Shown: positions 18,529 through 27,827, counted from the first letter of the stretch. The stretch: 63,260 nt of DNA from Lachnospiraceae bacterium (GCA_015057505.1 SVEG01000020.1:1-63260), one strand, 5' to 3'. Program-made: numbers and translations. The notes: a model not told the origin generated them from the letters alone.

Positions 18529-20274
18529 ATGACAATTTTTAATCTTTTCACACTACTCGGAGGTTTGGCGTTTTTCTTATATGGTATGACTGTAATGTCT
18601 ACGGGACTTGAGAAGATGGCAGGAAGTAAGCTTGAGAAAATCCTCAAGAAAATGACATCCAATCCGTTTAAGAGTTTGTTGCTTGGAGCAGGTATCACAA
18701 TTGCAATCCAGTCATCTTCTGCGATGACGGTTATGCTTGTAGGTCTTGTTAACTCGGGTATTATGAAGCTCGGACAGACTATAGGTGTTATCATGGGTTC
18801 CAATATCGGTACAACACTTACGGCATGGATTCTCAGTTTGTCGGGTGTGGAGAGTGATAATATTTTCCTCCAGATGCTTAAACCGAAGAATTTTGCACCT
18901 TTGGTTGCACTTATAGGTATTCTTCTTATCATGGTGTCAAAGAAGCGTAAGAAAAAGGATATCGGTAATATCTGCGTAGGTTTTGCTATTCTTATGTTTG
19001 GTATGGAGCTTATGGGAAGCTCTGTTGAGGGACTTGAGGATATGCCACAGTTTACAAGCATGATGACTGCATTTACCAATCCGATTCTCGGTGTAATTGT
19101 AGGTGCGGTAATTACAGGTATTATCCAGAGCTCGGCTGCCTCTGTTGGTATGTTGCAGGCGTTGTCGGCAACAGGTACAATTACATATGGTATCGCTTTC
19201 CCGATTATCATGGGACAGAATATCGGTACATGTGTGACTTCTCTTATTTCGAGTATCGGTGTTAACAAGAATGCTAAGAGAGTAGCAGTTGTTCATATAT
19301 CCTTTAACCTTATCGGTACAGCGATATTCCTTGTTGCTTTCTTTGTAGGTAAGACGGTTTTCTCACTTCCTATTTTGGAAGAAACTATTGGTACAGTCGG
19401 AATTGCGGCATGTCATAGTGTATTTAACGTATGTACTACACTACTTCTTTTGCCTTTCCAGAAAATGCTCGAGAAAATTGCCAATGTTGTTGTTAAGGAT
19501 ACGGACGAGAAGGAAGAATATGCTTTCTTTGATGAGCGTCTCTTCAAAACACCTTCAGTTGCAATTGAAGAGTGTAATGCACTTACAATCAAGATGTCAG
19601 AGATTGCAAAGGAAACTATCGGTACTGCATTAAAGCTTGTTGAAAAATATGACGATAAGGTTGCACAGGATCTTCTTGAGAGTGAGAATGTGCTTGATAT
19701 GTACGAGGATAAGCTCGGAACAATTCTTGTAAGACTTTCAGGTAAGAGTTTGTCTGCAAGCGACTCAAGAAAGATTGCGCGACTTTTGCATACAATCGGT
19801 GATTTCGAGCGAATCGGTGACCATGCAGTTAACCTTGTGGGTGTGGCACAGGAGATTAAGGAGAAGTCAATAGAGTTTTCAGATGCTGCAAAGGAAGAAC
19901 TTCATGTTCTTGCAAATGCGGTAGACGAGATTATTACAATTGCAGTAGATTCGTTTAAAAATAATGATATTGATTATGCTGCCAAGGTTGAGCCTCTTGA
20001 GGAGGTTATTGACAGAATGGTAGACGTTATCAAACTTCGCCATATCAAACGTCTTCAGGCAGGTAACTGTACAATCGAGCATGGTTTTGTGCTTGCTGAT
20101 TTGCTTAATAATTATGAGCGTGTATCAGATCACTGTTCCAATATCGGTGTTGCGGTAATCGAAGTATCACATAACAGCTTTGAGACTCATGAGTATCTTC
20201 ATGAGGTTAAGAATATGGAAAATAAGGATTTCAAAGAGAATTTCGAGTTTTTTTCACAGAAATATGCCCTGTAA
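18529..20274 (+). CDS. Na/Pi cotransporter family protein with PhoU-like C-terminal domain
   Basis: 581 residues from ATG 18529; the upstream ATG 18517 lies within the RBS (TGGAGG), so the shorter form is taken. Two inverted Na/Pi_cotrans repeats carry the motifs GAGITIAIQSSSAMTVML and GAVITGIIQSSAASVGML, the QSS signatures of this family. The C-terminal 230 residues are helical and PhoU-like (LLHTIGDFERIGDHAVNL, NNYERVSDHCSNIGVAVIE). It imports phosphate with sodium. The position after a PhoB/PhoR-like pair and Pho-box-like repeats supports a phosphate role. Confidence 0.93.
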   Translation: MTIFNLFTLLGGLAFFLYGMTVMSTGLEKMAGSKLEKILKKMTSNPFKSLLLGAGITIAIQSSSAMTVMLVGLVNSGIMKLGQTIGVIMGSNIGTTLTAWILSLSGVESDNIFLQMLKPKNFAPLVALIGILLIMVSKKRKKKDIGNICVGFAILMFGMELMGSSVEGLEDMPQFTSMMTAFTNPILGVIVGAVITGIIQSSAASVGMLQALSATGTITYGIAFPIIMGQNIGTCVTSLISSIGVNKNAKRVAVVHISFNLIGTAIFLVAFFVGKTVFSLPILEETIGTVGIAACHSVFNVCTTLLLLPFQKMLEKIANVVVKDTDEKEEYAFFDERLFKTPSVAIEECNALTIKMSEIAKETIGTALKLVEKYDDKVAQDLLESENVLDMYEDKLGTILVRLSGKSLSASDSRKIARLLHTIGDFERIGDHAVNLVGVAQEIKEKSIEFSDAAKEELHVLANAVDEIITIAVDSFKNNDIDYAAKVEPLEEVIDRMVDVIKLRHIKRLQAGNCTIEHGFVLADLLNNYERVSDHCSNIGVAVIEVSHNSFETHEYLHEVKNMENKDFKENFEFFSQKYAL

Positions 20275-20289
20275 GAAGGAGATTTTGTT

Positions 20290-21246
20290 ATGAAGTGGAA
20301 TCGTTATACAATAGATACGACTACGGAAGCAGAAGATTTAATCAGTGATATGCTTTTGGAGCTCGGAATAGAAGGTATCGAGGTTGAAGATAATATACCG
20401 TTATCAGAGGCCGATACCAAAGCGATGTTTGTAGATATTCTTCCCGAGCTTCCACCGGATGAGGGACTTGCCAAGGTAAGCTTTTATCTGGAGCCGGAGC
20501 AGGTGTCGGAGGAGCTTATTGAGAAAGTAAAAGAAGGTCTTGAGGAACTTCGTATGTTTGTTAATCTCGGAAGCGGTACAATTTCAGAGTCCGAGACGGA
20601 AGACAAAGACTGGATGAATAATTGGAAGCAGTATTTTAAGCCGTTTACGGTTGATGATATATTAATTAAGCCCACGTGGGAAACAATAAGTGATGAGCAT
20701 AAGGACAAGCTTGTTGTTCAGATTGATCCCGGAACAGCATTCGGAACAGGAATGCACGAGACTACACAGCTTTGCATAAAGCAGCTTAAGAAGTATGTAA
20801 ATGAAGAGACAAAACTTCTTGATGTAGGAACAGGTAGTGGGATTTTATCGATTATAGCGCTTAAACTCGGTGCTAAGTATGCAGTTGGGACGGACCTTGA
20901 CCCTAATGCGATTTGTGCAGCTAACGAGAATATGGAAGCCAATGATATTACGAAAGAGCAGTTTGAAGTATACATCGGTAATGTAATTGATGATGAGAAG
21001 CTTCGAGAGGATATCGGACTTGAGGCATATGATATCGTAGTTGCCAATATTCTTGCCGATATTATTATACCGCTTCAGAAGGTTGTGCATTTGTTTATGA
21101 AGCCCGGAGCAATATTTATTTCTTCGGGAATCATTAATATGAAGGAGCAGGCAGTGCTTGATGCACTTAATGCCAACGAGAATCTTGAAGTACTCGGTAC
21201 AGAGTATCAGGGAGAGTGGGTTTCAATCTGCGCAAGGAGAAAATAA
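20290..21246 (+). CDS. prmA: Ribosomal protein L11 methyltransferase
   Basis: 318 residues. It trimethylates L11 using SAM. The N-terminal domain recognises L11; the C-terminal Rossmann domain has LLDVGTGSGILSIIALKLGA (motif I), GTDLDPNA and VVANILADIIIPL (family signature). Start ATG 20290 has AGAAGGAG upstream. It is followed by rsmE with zero gap, an arrangement common in Firmicutes downstream of dnaJ. Confidence 0.96.
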   Translation: MKWNRYTIDTTTEAEDLISDMLLELGIEGIEVEDNIPLSEADTKAMFVDILPELPPDEGLAKVSFYLEPEQVSEELIEKVKEGLEELRMFVNLGSGTISESETEDKDWMNNWKQYFKPFTVDDILIKPTWETISDEHKDKLVVQIDPGTAFGTGMHETTQLCIKQLKKYVNEETKLLDVGTGSGILSIIALKLGAKYAVGTDLDPNAICAANENMEANDITKEQFEVYIGNVIDDEKLREDIGLEAYDIVVANILADIIIPLQKVVHLFMKPGAIFISSGIINMKEQAVLDALNANENLEVLGTEYQGEWVSICARRK

Positions 21247-21987
21247 ATGTATCATTTTTTTGTAAATCCTACACAGGTAGATGATAAGTTTATTACAATT
21301 ACGGGTTCTGATGTTAATCATATTAAGAATGTTCTTAGAATGAGAATTGGTGAGGAAATCAGCGTAAGCGACGGTAGTGACAATGATTATTACTGTAAGG
21401 TAGCTGAGTTTGCGGGCGACCATGTCCTTGCAGAGATTCTCGATGTGGAGAAAAGCAGTGCAAGACTTGGTGCGGAGATTTATCTGTTCCAGGGACTTCC
21501 CAAGTCCGATAAGATGGAACTGATAATTCAGAAGGCAGTTGAGCTTGGTGTTCATGCAGTTGTTCCGGTTGAGACGAAGAGGTGTGTGGTTAAGCTTGAT
21601 TCCAAGAAGGAAGAGGCAAAGCTTAAGCGCTGGCAGGCGATAGCCGAGAGTGCGGCAAAGCAGAGCGGAAGAGGTGAGATACCACAGATTCACAGTGTAA
21701 TGAATTTTAACAAGGCAATTGAGTTTGTTAAGGATTTTGATGTTAAGCTTATTCCCTACGAGTGTGAGCAGGGAAGCATGGAGCATACAAGAGAGCTTAT
21801 TCGAAAGGTAAAACCAGGAATGAAAGTTGCGATTTTTATCGGGCCGGAGGGTGGTTTTGAAGAGAGCGAGGTTAAGCTTTCCACTGATAATAAAGTGTGT
21901 CCGATTACTCTCGGAAGAAGAATTTTAAGAACTGAGACGGCAGGACTTATGATTTTATCGGTTCTTGTATATGAACTGGAAGAATAG
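21247..21987 (+). CDS. rsmE: 16S rRNA (uracil1498-N3)-methyltransferase
   Basis: 246 residues of the SPOUT class. The N-terminal PUA-like domain (DVNHIKNVLRMRIGEEISVSDG) and the C-terminal knotted domain with IFIGPEGGFEESEV and ITLGRRILRTETAG are diagnostic. It begins immediately after the prmA stop codon, and cysteine desulfurase follows after eight bases. Confidence 0.96.
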   Translation: MYHFFVNPTQVDDKFITITGSDVNHIKNVLRMRIGEEISVSDGSDNDYYCKVAEFAGDHVLAEILDVEKSSARLGAEIYLFQGLPKSDKMELIIQKAVELGVHAVVPVETKRCVVKLDSKKEEAKLKRWQAIAESAAKQSGRGEIPQIHSVMNFNKAIEFVKDFDVKLIPYECEQGSMEHTRELIRKVKPGMKVAIFIGPEGGFEESEVKLSTDNKVCPITLGRRILRTETAGLMILSVLVYELEE

Positions 21988-21995
21988 GAGTTAAC

Positions 21996-23147
21996 ATGAT
22001 ATATCTGGATAATTCGGCGACAACGAAGGTTTATGACGAGGTCGCTAAGCAGATGGTTAAAATAATGACGGAGGATTACGGCAATCCTTCGTCAAAGCAC
22101 GCTAAAGGACTTGAAGCAGAGGGACATATTAAGACAGCTAAGGCAGACCTTGCCAAGCTTCTTAAGGTAGATGAGAAGGAGATTTTATTTACCTCTGGAG
22201 GTACGGAGTCTGATAATCTTGCGCTTATAGGTTGTGCCGAAGCTAATAAGAGAGCGGGCAATCATATTGTTGTATCAGCTATAGAGCATCCTGCAGTGGC
22301 AGAGGTAGCGGACTATCTTGAGGCGCAAGGTTACAGGATTACAAGGCTTCCTGTAGATGCGAACGGAATAGTTGATATGCAGGCACTTTCGGAGGCTCTT
22401 TGTGAAGAGACAATTCTTGTGTCGGTTATGTATGTTAATAACGAAATCGGTTCTGTGCAGCCCATAGAAGCAATCAGTGCCATGATTAAAGAAAAGGCAC
22501 CGAAAGCACTTTTGCATGTTGATGCAGTACAGGCCTTTGGCAAGTATAAGATTTATCCCAAGCGTATGGGTATAGATTTAATGTCGGTGAGCGGACATAA
22601 GATACACGGTCCGAAGGGTGTCGGATTTTTATTCATTAACAGTAAGGTTAAAATTAAGCCTATCATGTTTGGCGGCGGACAGCAGAACGGTCTTCGCTCC
22701 GGTACGGACAATGTTCCCGGAATTGCAGGTATTGCACTTGCTGCCAAAATGATATATGATGATTTTGAGAAAAAAAGAGAAAAGCTGTACGCTCTTAAGA
22801 AACGACTTATAGAAGGTGTGGCTGATATTCCCGATATTTGTGTTAATGGAACTACAGGAGAAGAAAGCGCACCGCATATAGTTAACATAAGTTTTATTGG
22901 TGTGCGAAGCGAGGTGCTTCTTAATACATTTGCTGCTAATGGGATTTGTGTATCTGCGGGCTCAGCCTGTTCTACACATAAACAAAGTGTAAGTTCTACG
23001 CTTAAGGCAATGGGAGCAGATGCAAAGAGAATGGATTCAGCAATACGTTTCAGTTTTTCGGAATGGACAACAGAGGAAGAAATCGACAAATGTCTTGAGG
23101 TGCTTCATAAGGAGCTTCCGATGCTCAGACGTTTCGTCAGAAAGTAG
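21996..23147 (+). CDS. Cysteine desulfurase (NifS/IscS family), ThiI partner
   Basis: 383 residues. PLP enzyme that removes sulfur from cysteine. It has the PLP lysine in MSVSGHKIHGPKGVGFL and the catalytic cysteine in SAGSACSTHKQ. It sits 17 bases before thiI, the arrangement of Bacillus nifZ-thiI, where the desulfurase supplies sulfur for 4-thiouridine in tRNA. The pairing is used as the basis for that role; a general Fe-S function is not excluded. Confidence 0.93.
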   Translation: MIYLDNSATTKVYDEVAKQMVKIMTEDYGNPSSKHAKGLEAEGHIKTAKADLAKLLKVDEKEILFTSGGTESDNLALIGCAEANKRAGNHIVVSAIEHPAVAEVADYLEAQGYRITRLPVDANGIVDMQALSEALCEETILVSVMYVNNEIGSVQPIEAISAMIKEKAPKALLHVDAVQAFGKYKIYPKRMGIDLMSVSGHKIHGPKGVGFLFINSKVKIKPIMFGGGQQNGLRSGTDNVPGIAGIALAAKMIYDDFEKKREKLYALKKRLIEGVADIPDICVNGTTGEESAPHIVNISFIGVRSEVLLNTFAANGICVSAGSACSTHKQSVSSTLKAMGADAKRMDSAIRFSFSEWTTEEEIDKCLEVLHKELPMLRRFVRK

Positions 23148-23164
23148 AGATAGAAGGAGAAGCC

Positions 23165-24343
23165 ATGTTCAAATCATTTTTGATTAAATACGGAGAAATC
23201 GGTGTTAAAGGGAAGAACAGATATATATTTGAGGACGCGCTTGTTAAGCAGATTTATTTTGCGCTTAAAGACGTTGACGGAGAGTTTAACGTAAGCAAGG
23301 AGCAGGGAAGAATATATGTAGATACAGTCGGCGAGTTCGATTACGAGGAGACCGTCGAGGCACTTAAAAGAGTGTTCGGTATTGTGGGAATCTGTCCGAT
23401 GGTACAGATTGATGATAACGGTTTTGATGATTTGTGCGAGCAGCTTAAGGGCTATATGAAGGCGGTTTATGGAGAGAAGCAGATTACTTTTAAAGTGAAT
23501 TGTCGTAGAGCACGTAAGAATTATCCGCTTACTTCGATGGAGATGAACGCGGCAATCGGTGAGAAAATTCTTGAAGCTTTCCCGAATATGACGGTTGATG
23601 TTCATAAACCGGATGTTTTATTAAGCGTGGAAGTGCGCAATAAGATAAATATTTATTCTGAGGTTATATCGGGATGTGGTGGTATGCCCATCGGAACCAA
23701 CGGTAAGGCGATGCTTCTTCTTTCGGGCGGAATCGATAGTCCTGTTGCAGGCTGGATGATTGCCAAAAGAGGTGTTGAGCTTGAGGCGACATATTTTCAT
23801 GCACCGCCCTACACAAGTGAGCGTGCAAAGCAGAAGGTTGTGGACCTTGCGAAGCAGGTTGCAAAATATACCGGACCGATTAAGCTTAATGTTGTTAATT
23901 TTACGGACCCGCAGTTGTATATTTATGAAAATGCGCCTCATGAGCAGCTTACGATTATCATGAGACGTTATATGATGAAGATTGCAGAAGAGCTTGCTAA
24001 TAAGTCGGGCTGTATGGCACTTATTACAGGTGAGAGCCTTGGTCAGGTTGCAAGCCAGACAATCCAGAGTCTCTATACAACCAATGAAGTTTGTACAATG
24101 CCTGTATTCAGACCGCTTATAGGTTTTGACAAGCAGGATATTATTGATATTTCAGAGCGAATCGGAACATACGAGACATCTATTTTACCGTTTGAGGATT
24201 GCTGTACGATTTTTGTTGCAAAGCATCCTGTTACCAAGCCACTTCTTCACATTATTAAGAAGTCAGAAGAGAAGCTTGGTGAGAAGATGGACGAGCTTGT
24301 AAAGATATCGATAGACAGCGTGGAGGTTGTTCACTGCTCTTAG
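23165..24343 (+). CDS. thiI: tRNA 4-thiouridine synthetase ThiI
   Basis: 392 residues: an N-terminal ferredoxin-like domain, THUMP (about residues 60-165) and the PP-loop ATP pyrophosphatase with LLLSGGIDSPVAGWM. The rhodanese domain present in E. coli ThiI is absent, as in Bacillus, where persulfide sulfur comes directly from the partner desulfurase. Forms s4U8 in tRNA. RBS GAAGGAG precedes ATG 23165. Last gene of the prmA-rsmE-nifS-thiI operon. Confidence 0.97.
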   Translation: MFKSFLIKYGEIGVKGKNRYIFEDALVKQIYFALKDVDGEFNVSKEQGRIYVDTVGEFDYEETVEALKRVFGIVGICPMVQIDDNGFDDLCEQLKGYMKAVYGEKQITFKVNCRRARKNYPLTSMEMNAAIGEKILEAFPNMTVDVHKPDVLLSVEVRNKINIYSEVISGCGGMPIGTNGKAMLLLSGGIDSPVAGWMIAKRGVELEATYFHAPPYTSERAKQKVVDLAKQVAKYTGPIKLNVVNFTDPQLYIYENAPHEQLTIIMRRYMMKIAEELANKSGCMALITGESLGQVASQTIQSLYTTNEVCTMPVFRPLIGFDKQDIIDISERIGTYETSILPFEDCCTIFVAKHPVTKPLLHIIKKSEEKLGEKMDELVKISIDSVEVVHCS

Positions 24344-24394
24344 TAAAGCAAATTCGTTCGGGAACGAGGTTTTCCCTAATTTATAGAAAAAAGA

Positions 24395-24427
24395 AAACGT
24401 CATAGCAAACTTGGTTTGCCATGACGT
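24395..24427. terminator. Bidirectional terminator between thiI and the HPr-like gene
   Basis: AACGTCATAGCAAAC pairs with GTTTGCCATGACGTT around TTG, with A-rich DNA (GAAAAAAGAAA) before and a T-containing stretch after. It lies between two convergent genes. Confidence 0.8.
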
Positions 24428-24458
24428 TCTTTGCTAATGAATGTCAGCTATGTGTTAT

Positions 24459-24692
24459 TTATGCAACGATGTATTTCTCTAATATGTTCATAATCTCAGT
24501 TGCATCGCCTTCAGCATGGATGTTCAAATCAATCGGCTTAGATAAGTCTAAGCTGAAGATTCCCATGATAGATTTTGCATCGATAACGTATCTTCCTGAT
24601 ACTAAATCGAAATCAACATCAAAGCGAGCGATTTCATTAACGAATGATTTTACTTTGTCAATTGAGTTTAAAGAAATTTTTACTGTTTTCAT
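24459..24692 (-). CDS. HPr-like protein lacking the phospho-accepting histidine
   Basis: 77 residues with the size and pattern of the PTS phosphocarrier HPr. The regulatory-serine region AKSIMGIFSL (Ser41) is conserved, corresponding to Ser46 of Bacillus HPr. The active-site segment, normally GIHARPA, reads SIDKVKS, so the His is Asp12 and the Arg is Val14. It therefore should not carry PTS phosphate on His; it may act as a regulatory paralogue. RBS AAGGAGGT and a promoter at 24739-24767 show that it is a real gene. Confidence 0.85.
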   Translation of the reverse strand: MKTVKISLNSIDKVKSFVNEIARFDVDFDLVSGRYVIDAKSIMGIFSLDLSKPIDLNIHAEGDATEIMNILEKYIVA

Positions 24693-24738
24693 GAGAAAAT
24701 ACCTCCTTATTATCTGTCAATTTAATTTCCATAAATAT

Positions 24739-24767
24739 ATATTAGCCAATTCATTTCAAAATGTCAA
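24739..24767 (-). promoter_or_regulatory. Promoter of the HPr-like gene
   Basis: On the - strand TTGACA (24767-24762), a 17-base spacer and TAATAT (24744-24739): near consensus. It lies just outside the palindromic element that begins at about 24781. Confidence 0.82.
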
Positions 24768-24780
24768 CAATGAAAACATA

Positions 24781-25254
24781 TTTATTTTTCGTGCCTTATC
24801 TGCACCACCACACCGTCCGTTTGCCTCTGTGTGGCACTCCGATTGGGGTTTATGGTTTTTCGCAGGCACCAAAGGTTTTTAGAAGTCCTTATGCTTTTAT
24901 GCTTTCCGCCTAATTGTGCCGCGCAATGTTGTCTGAGTGGAATTGTTAGAAATTCAGTTACTCAGAAAATATATAAATTTTATATGTGAAGTTTATAAGG
25001 CACGCTCTCGCTACGAGAAAAACCTAGCGCTACTAAGCTTGCGAGACGAAACGCTATGTATGTTAACTATATAATTCTTTGAGTTTCGCCTCGCGAGCTA
25101 AGGAGCGAGGTTTTTCAAGTGCCTTTAAACTTCACATATAAAATTTATATATTTTCTGAGTAACATGAATTCCTTCAATTCCAACGAGTTTCATGGAGTG
25201 CCACACAGAGGCAAACGGACGGTGTGGTTGTGCAGATAAGGCACGAAAATAAAA
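24781..25254. repeat. Long palindromic intergenic element, copy 2 (forward)
   Basis: A 474-bp palindrome between the divergent HPr-like gene and mtaB. The outer helix (24788-24840 with 25194-25247: GTGCCTTATCTGCAC, CCGTCCGTTTGCCTC and complements) is specific to this copy. The left half keeps the conserved module (AGGTTTTTAGAAG, GCTTTCCGCC, GTGCCGCGCAATG, TTGTCTGAGTGGAATTG) but the right half lacks the matching GGAAAGC/CTTCTTAAAACC segment, so about 80 bases on the left are unpaired. The inner helix (24960-25000 with 25125-25165) and second core (CTCGCTACG, TTGCGAGACGAAAC) are intact. Confidence 0.8.
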
Positions 25255-25277
25255 TTTTTTAGAAAGGCGGTTTGGTG

Positions 25278-26696
25278 ATGAAGAGAGTTTCATTTCATAC
25301 GCTTGGATGTAAGGTAAATGCATATGAAACGGAGGCCATGCAGCAAAGGATGGAGGCAGCAGGTTATACTGTTGTGCCGTTTGGTGAGGCGGCTGAGGTC
25401 TGTATTATAAATACGTGTACGGTAACTAATATAGCCGACAGGAAGTCAAGACAGATGCTTCATAAGGCAAAGAAGAGCAATCCTGATTCAGTTGTTGTTG
25501 CTGTGGGTTGCTATGTTGAGAGTGGTCTTGAGAATTGTAAGCAGGATGATTCAATAGATATTATTGTTGGAAATAATCGTAAGGCAGAGATTGTAGAGAT
25601 TATTGAAGGTTATTTGGCGGCACGGAAGAGTAGCAGAGCAGACGAGCCGGGAGGAATATCTGCGGATACAGAAAAAGCATTTGCAGGAAAAAATGTATGT
25701 GCAGATAATGTTTTTATGACAGATATGTCCAAAACTGCAGACTACGAGGATATGCCGCTTGTGCGCGTTGAGAATCATACAAGGGCGTATATTAAGATTC
25801 AGGACGGTTGTAATCAGTTTTGTACTTATTGTATTATTCCGTATACACGTGGTCGTATAAGAAGCAGGAGTTTACAGTCAATAATAGATGAGGTTGAAAT
25901 TCTTTCAAAGGAAGGCTATAAGGAAATTGTTCTTACCGGTATTCATCTCAGTTCGTATGGCAAGGATCTTACAGATTGTGAAGACAATCTTCTGACAGTT
26001 GTTAAGCGACTTTCGGAGATTGACGGTATTGAGAGAATACGACTTGGTTCGCTGGAGCCACGTATCATCACGGAAGAGTTTATGCAGGAGCTTGGTAGGA
26101 TAAAGGAGTTTTGTCCGCATTTTCATCTTTCACTCCAGAGTGGAAGTGAAAGTGTGCTCAAAAGAATGAATAGACATTATACGCCGGGGGAATACTATGA
26201 CAAATGTTGCCTTATCCGTAAAATATATCCAAATGCAGCAATTACAACAGATGTTATAGTTGGATTTCCGGGAGAAACAAAGGAAGAAGCTAAAGAGACA
26301 TTTGAATTCCTTAAAAAAGTTAATTTTGCGGAGATGCATATATTTAAGTATTCCATGCGAAACGGTACCAAGGCGGCAAAGATGTCCGGTCAGATTCCTG
26401 AATCGATAAAAAATGAGCGAAGTGCAGAACTTATCAAGCTTGGCGAGGAAATGACAAAAGAATTTGAAAAACGTTTTATAGGGACTATACAGAAGGTTTT
26501 GTTTGAGGAGAAGGTTTTGCTTGAGGAAAAAAAGTACTGGTCAGGATATACCGCAGAATATGTCAAAGTGCTTGTACCTGTAGATAATATGGCAAACGAT
26601 ACGGCAGAACTTACAGGAAAACTTGCAGAAGTTTTGTTGGCAGAAATTGCCTCCGGTAACGTTTTTGGAAGTATTTTAGCAAAAGAGCGAGAGTAA
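25278..26696 (+). CDS. mtaB: tRNA t6A37 methylthiotransferase MtaB
   Basis: 472 residues of the MiaB/RimO/MtaB radical-SAM family. The N-terminal UPF0004 domain holds the first Fe-S cluster (HTLGCKVNAYE, NTCTVT, GCYVESG); the radical-SAM triad is in DGCNQFCTYCIIPYTRGRIRSR; TRAM-like C-terminus. CIIPYTRG with R and the HTLGCKVN start favour MtaB over MiaB. It adds a methylthio group to t6A made by the Tsa proteins encoded later in the window. ATG 25278 is taken as start because AAAGGCGG lies seven bases upstream; a TTG at 25272 is also in frame. Confidence 0.93.
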   Translation: MKRVSFHTLGCKVNAYETEAMQQRMEAAGYTVVPFGEAAEVCIINTCTVTNIADRKSRQMLHKAKKSNPDSVVVAVGCYVESGLENCKQDDSIDIIVGNNRKAEIVEIIEGYLAARKSSRADEPGGISADTEKAFAGKNVCADNVFMTDMSKTADYEDMPLVRVENHTRAYIKIQDGCNQFCTYCIIPYTRGRIRSRSLQSIIDEVEILSKEGYKEIVLTGIHLSSYGKDLTDCEDNLLTVVKRLSEIDGIERIRLGSLEPRIITEEFMQELGRIKEFCPHFHLSLQSGSESVLKRMNRHYTPGEYYDKCCLIRKIYPNAAITTDVIVGFPGETKEEAKETFEFLKKVNFAEMHIFKYSMRNGTKAAKMSGQIPESIKNERSAELIKLGEEMTKEFEKRFIGTIQKVLFEEKVLLEEKKYWSGYTAEYVKVLVPVDNMANDTAELTGKLAEVLLAEIASGNVFGSILAKERE

Positions 26697-26811
26697 TCTT
26701 TTATTAAATTCTTACGAAAAGTTAAAGATTGCAAATATTACTTGCCGAAATTGCAAATTTGTATTAAAATTATTATGTATAATTTGTATTACGGATGTGG
26801 GGCGAGAGAAA

Positions 26812-27072
26812 ATGCAGGATTTATCTAACACACAATATTTCAAAATAATACAGGAAGCAGAACCCGGGGTTAGCGAGATACTTGCCGCGGTTTATGAAGC
26901 ATTGGCTGAGAAGGGTTATGATCCGGTAAGTCAGATTGTTGGATATATAATGTCAGGTGACCCTACGTATATTACAAGTCATAATAATGCGCGAAGTCTT
27001 ATTATGAAGGTTGAACGTGATGAACTGCTCGAGGAAGCGTTAAAATACTACATAGAGAATAAGTTGCAATGA
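26812..27072 (+). CDS. ireB: IreB family regulatory phosphoprotein (UPF0297)
   Basis: 86 residues from ATG 26812 (a GTG at 26797 would add five residues). The motif AVYEALAEKGYDPVSQIVGYIMSGDPTYITSHNNARSLI is family-diagnostic in its 16 to 20 residue blocks. IreB in Enterococcus is phosphorylated by the kinase IreK and modulates envelope stress responses. The order ireB-ruvX-DUF1292 is the widely conserved Firmicute arrangement. A TATAAT at 26778-26783 gives a probable start of this operon. Confidence 0.92.
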   Translation: MQDLSNTQYFKIIQEAEPGVSEILAAVYEALAEKGYDPVSQIVGYIMSGDPTYITSHNNARSLIMKVERDELLEEALKYYIENKLQ

Positions 27073-27521
27073 AAGAACAGAAGAGAATTATAGGGTTGGA
27101 CTTTGGCTCGAAAACGGTGGGGGTGGCTATTAGTGACCCCTTTTTGATTGTCGCGCAAAGTCTTGAGACGATTAAAAGAGAACGTGAGAACAAGTTAAGA
27201 CAGACGCTTGCAAGAATTGATGAGATTATTGCGGAATATGAGGTTGGGAAGATTGTGCTTGGCTTTCCCAAGAATATGAATAATACCATTGGTGAGCGTT
27301 GTGAGAAAACAATGGAATTTAAAGCTATGCTTGAAGAACGTACAGGTCTTGAGGTTGTACTTTGGGATGAGCGTTTATCCACGGTTGAGGCAGAGAGGAC
27401 GCTTATGGAGACGGGCGTCAGACGTGAGAACCGCAAGCAGTATATTGATAAGATAGCGGCATCATTCATTTTGCAGAGTTATCTTAATTTTGCCGGCATG
27501 GATAAGAATACGGAAGAATAG
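27069..27521 (+). CDS. ruvX: RuvX/YqgF family Holliday-junction resolvase-like nuclease
   Basis: 150 residues with an RNase H-like fold: GLDFGSKTVGVAISD (first catalytic Asp), GFPKNMNNTIGERC, LWDERLSTVEAER (second acidic site) and a late Asp in YIDKIAASFILQSYL. Proposed roles are pre-16S rRNA processing and junction resolution. Overlaps ireB by four bases (ATGA). Confidence 0.95.
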   Translation: MKEQKRIIGLDFGSKTVGVAISDPFLIVAQSLETIKRERENKLRQTLARIDEIIAEYEVGKIVLGFPKNMNNTIGERCEKTMEFKAMLEERTGLEVVLWDERLSTVEAERTLMETGVRRENRKQYIDKIAASFILQSYLNFAGMDKNTEE

Positions 27522-27560
27522 GTTTGAAATACGAAAAATATATAGAATATGGGAGATAGT

Positions 27561-27827
27561 ATGGAAAAGCTTACATTTACAGTACCGCAGACAGGCGAAG
27601 AAGAGACATTTTATATTGTAGAAGAAACAAGAATTAACGGACGCAATTATTTGCTCGTTACAGAGACAGAGGATGAAGACGGTGAGTCAGAGGCATACAT
27701 TTTAAAGGATATGTCTGAAGACGGTGATGCGGAGGCACTTTATGAGTTTGTTGAGGATGATGATGAACTTGACAGTGTATCGGCTATTTTTGCACAGCTT
27801 TTGGACGACGATATTACCCTGGAGTGA
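27561..27827 (+). CDS. DUF1292 (YrzB-like) small acidic protein
   Basis: 88 residues from ATG 27561 (GGGAGA at 27551-27556 rules out the earlier ATG 27549). Strongly acidic, with the pattern FYIVEETRINGRNYLLVTE then AYILKD and a C-terminal acidic tail typical of DUF1292. Position after ruvX is conserved across Firmicutes. Function unknown. Confidence 0.88.
   Translation: MEKLTFTVPQTGEEETFYIVEETRINGRNYLLVTETEDEDGESEAYILKDMSEDGDAEALYEFVEDDDELDSVSAIFAQLLDDDITLE

Noticed and set aside
24421-24882. 153-residue ORF on + across the HPr-like gene and the start of palindrome copy 2
   Set aside because: It is antisense to a real gene with promoter and RBS and has no start signals.
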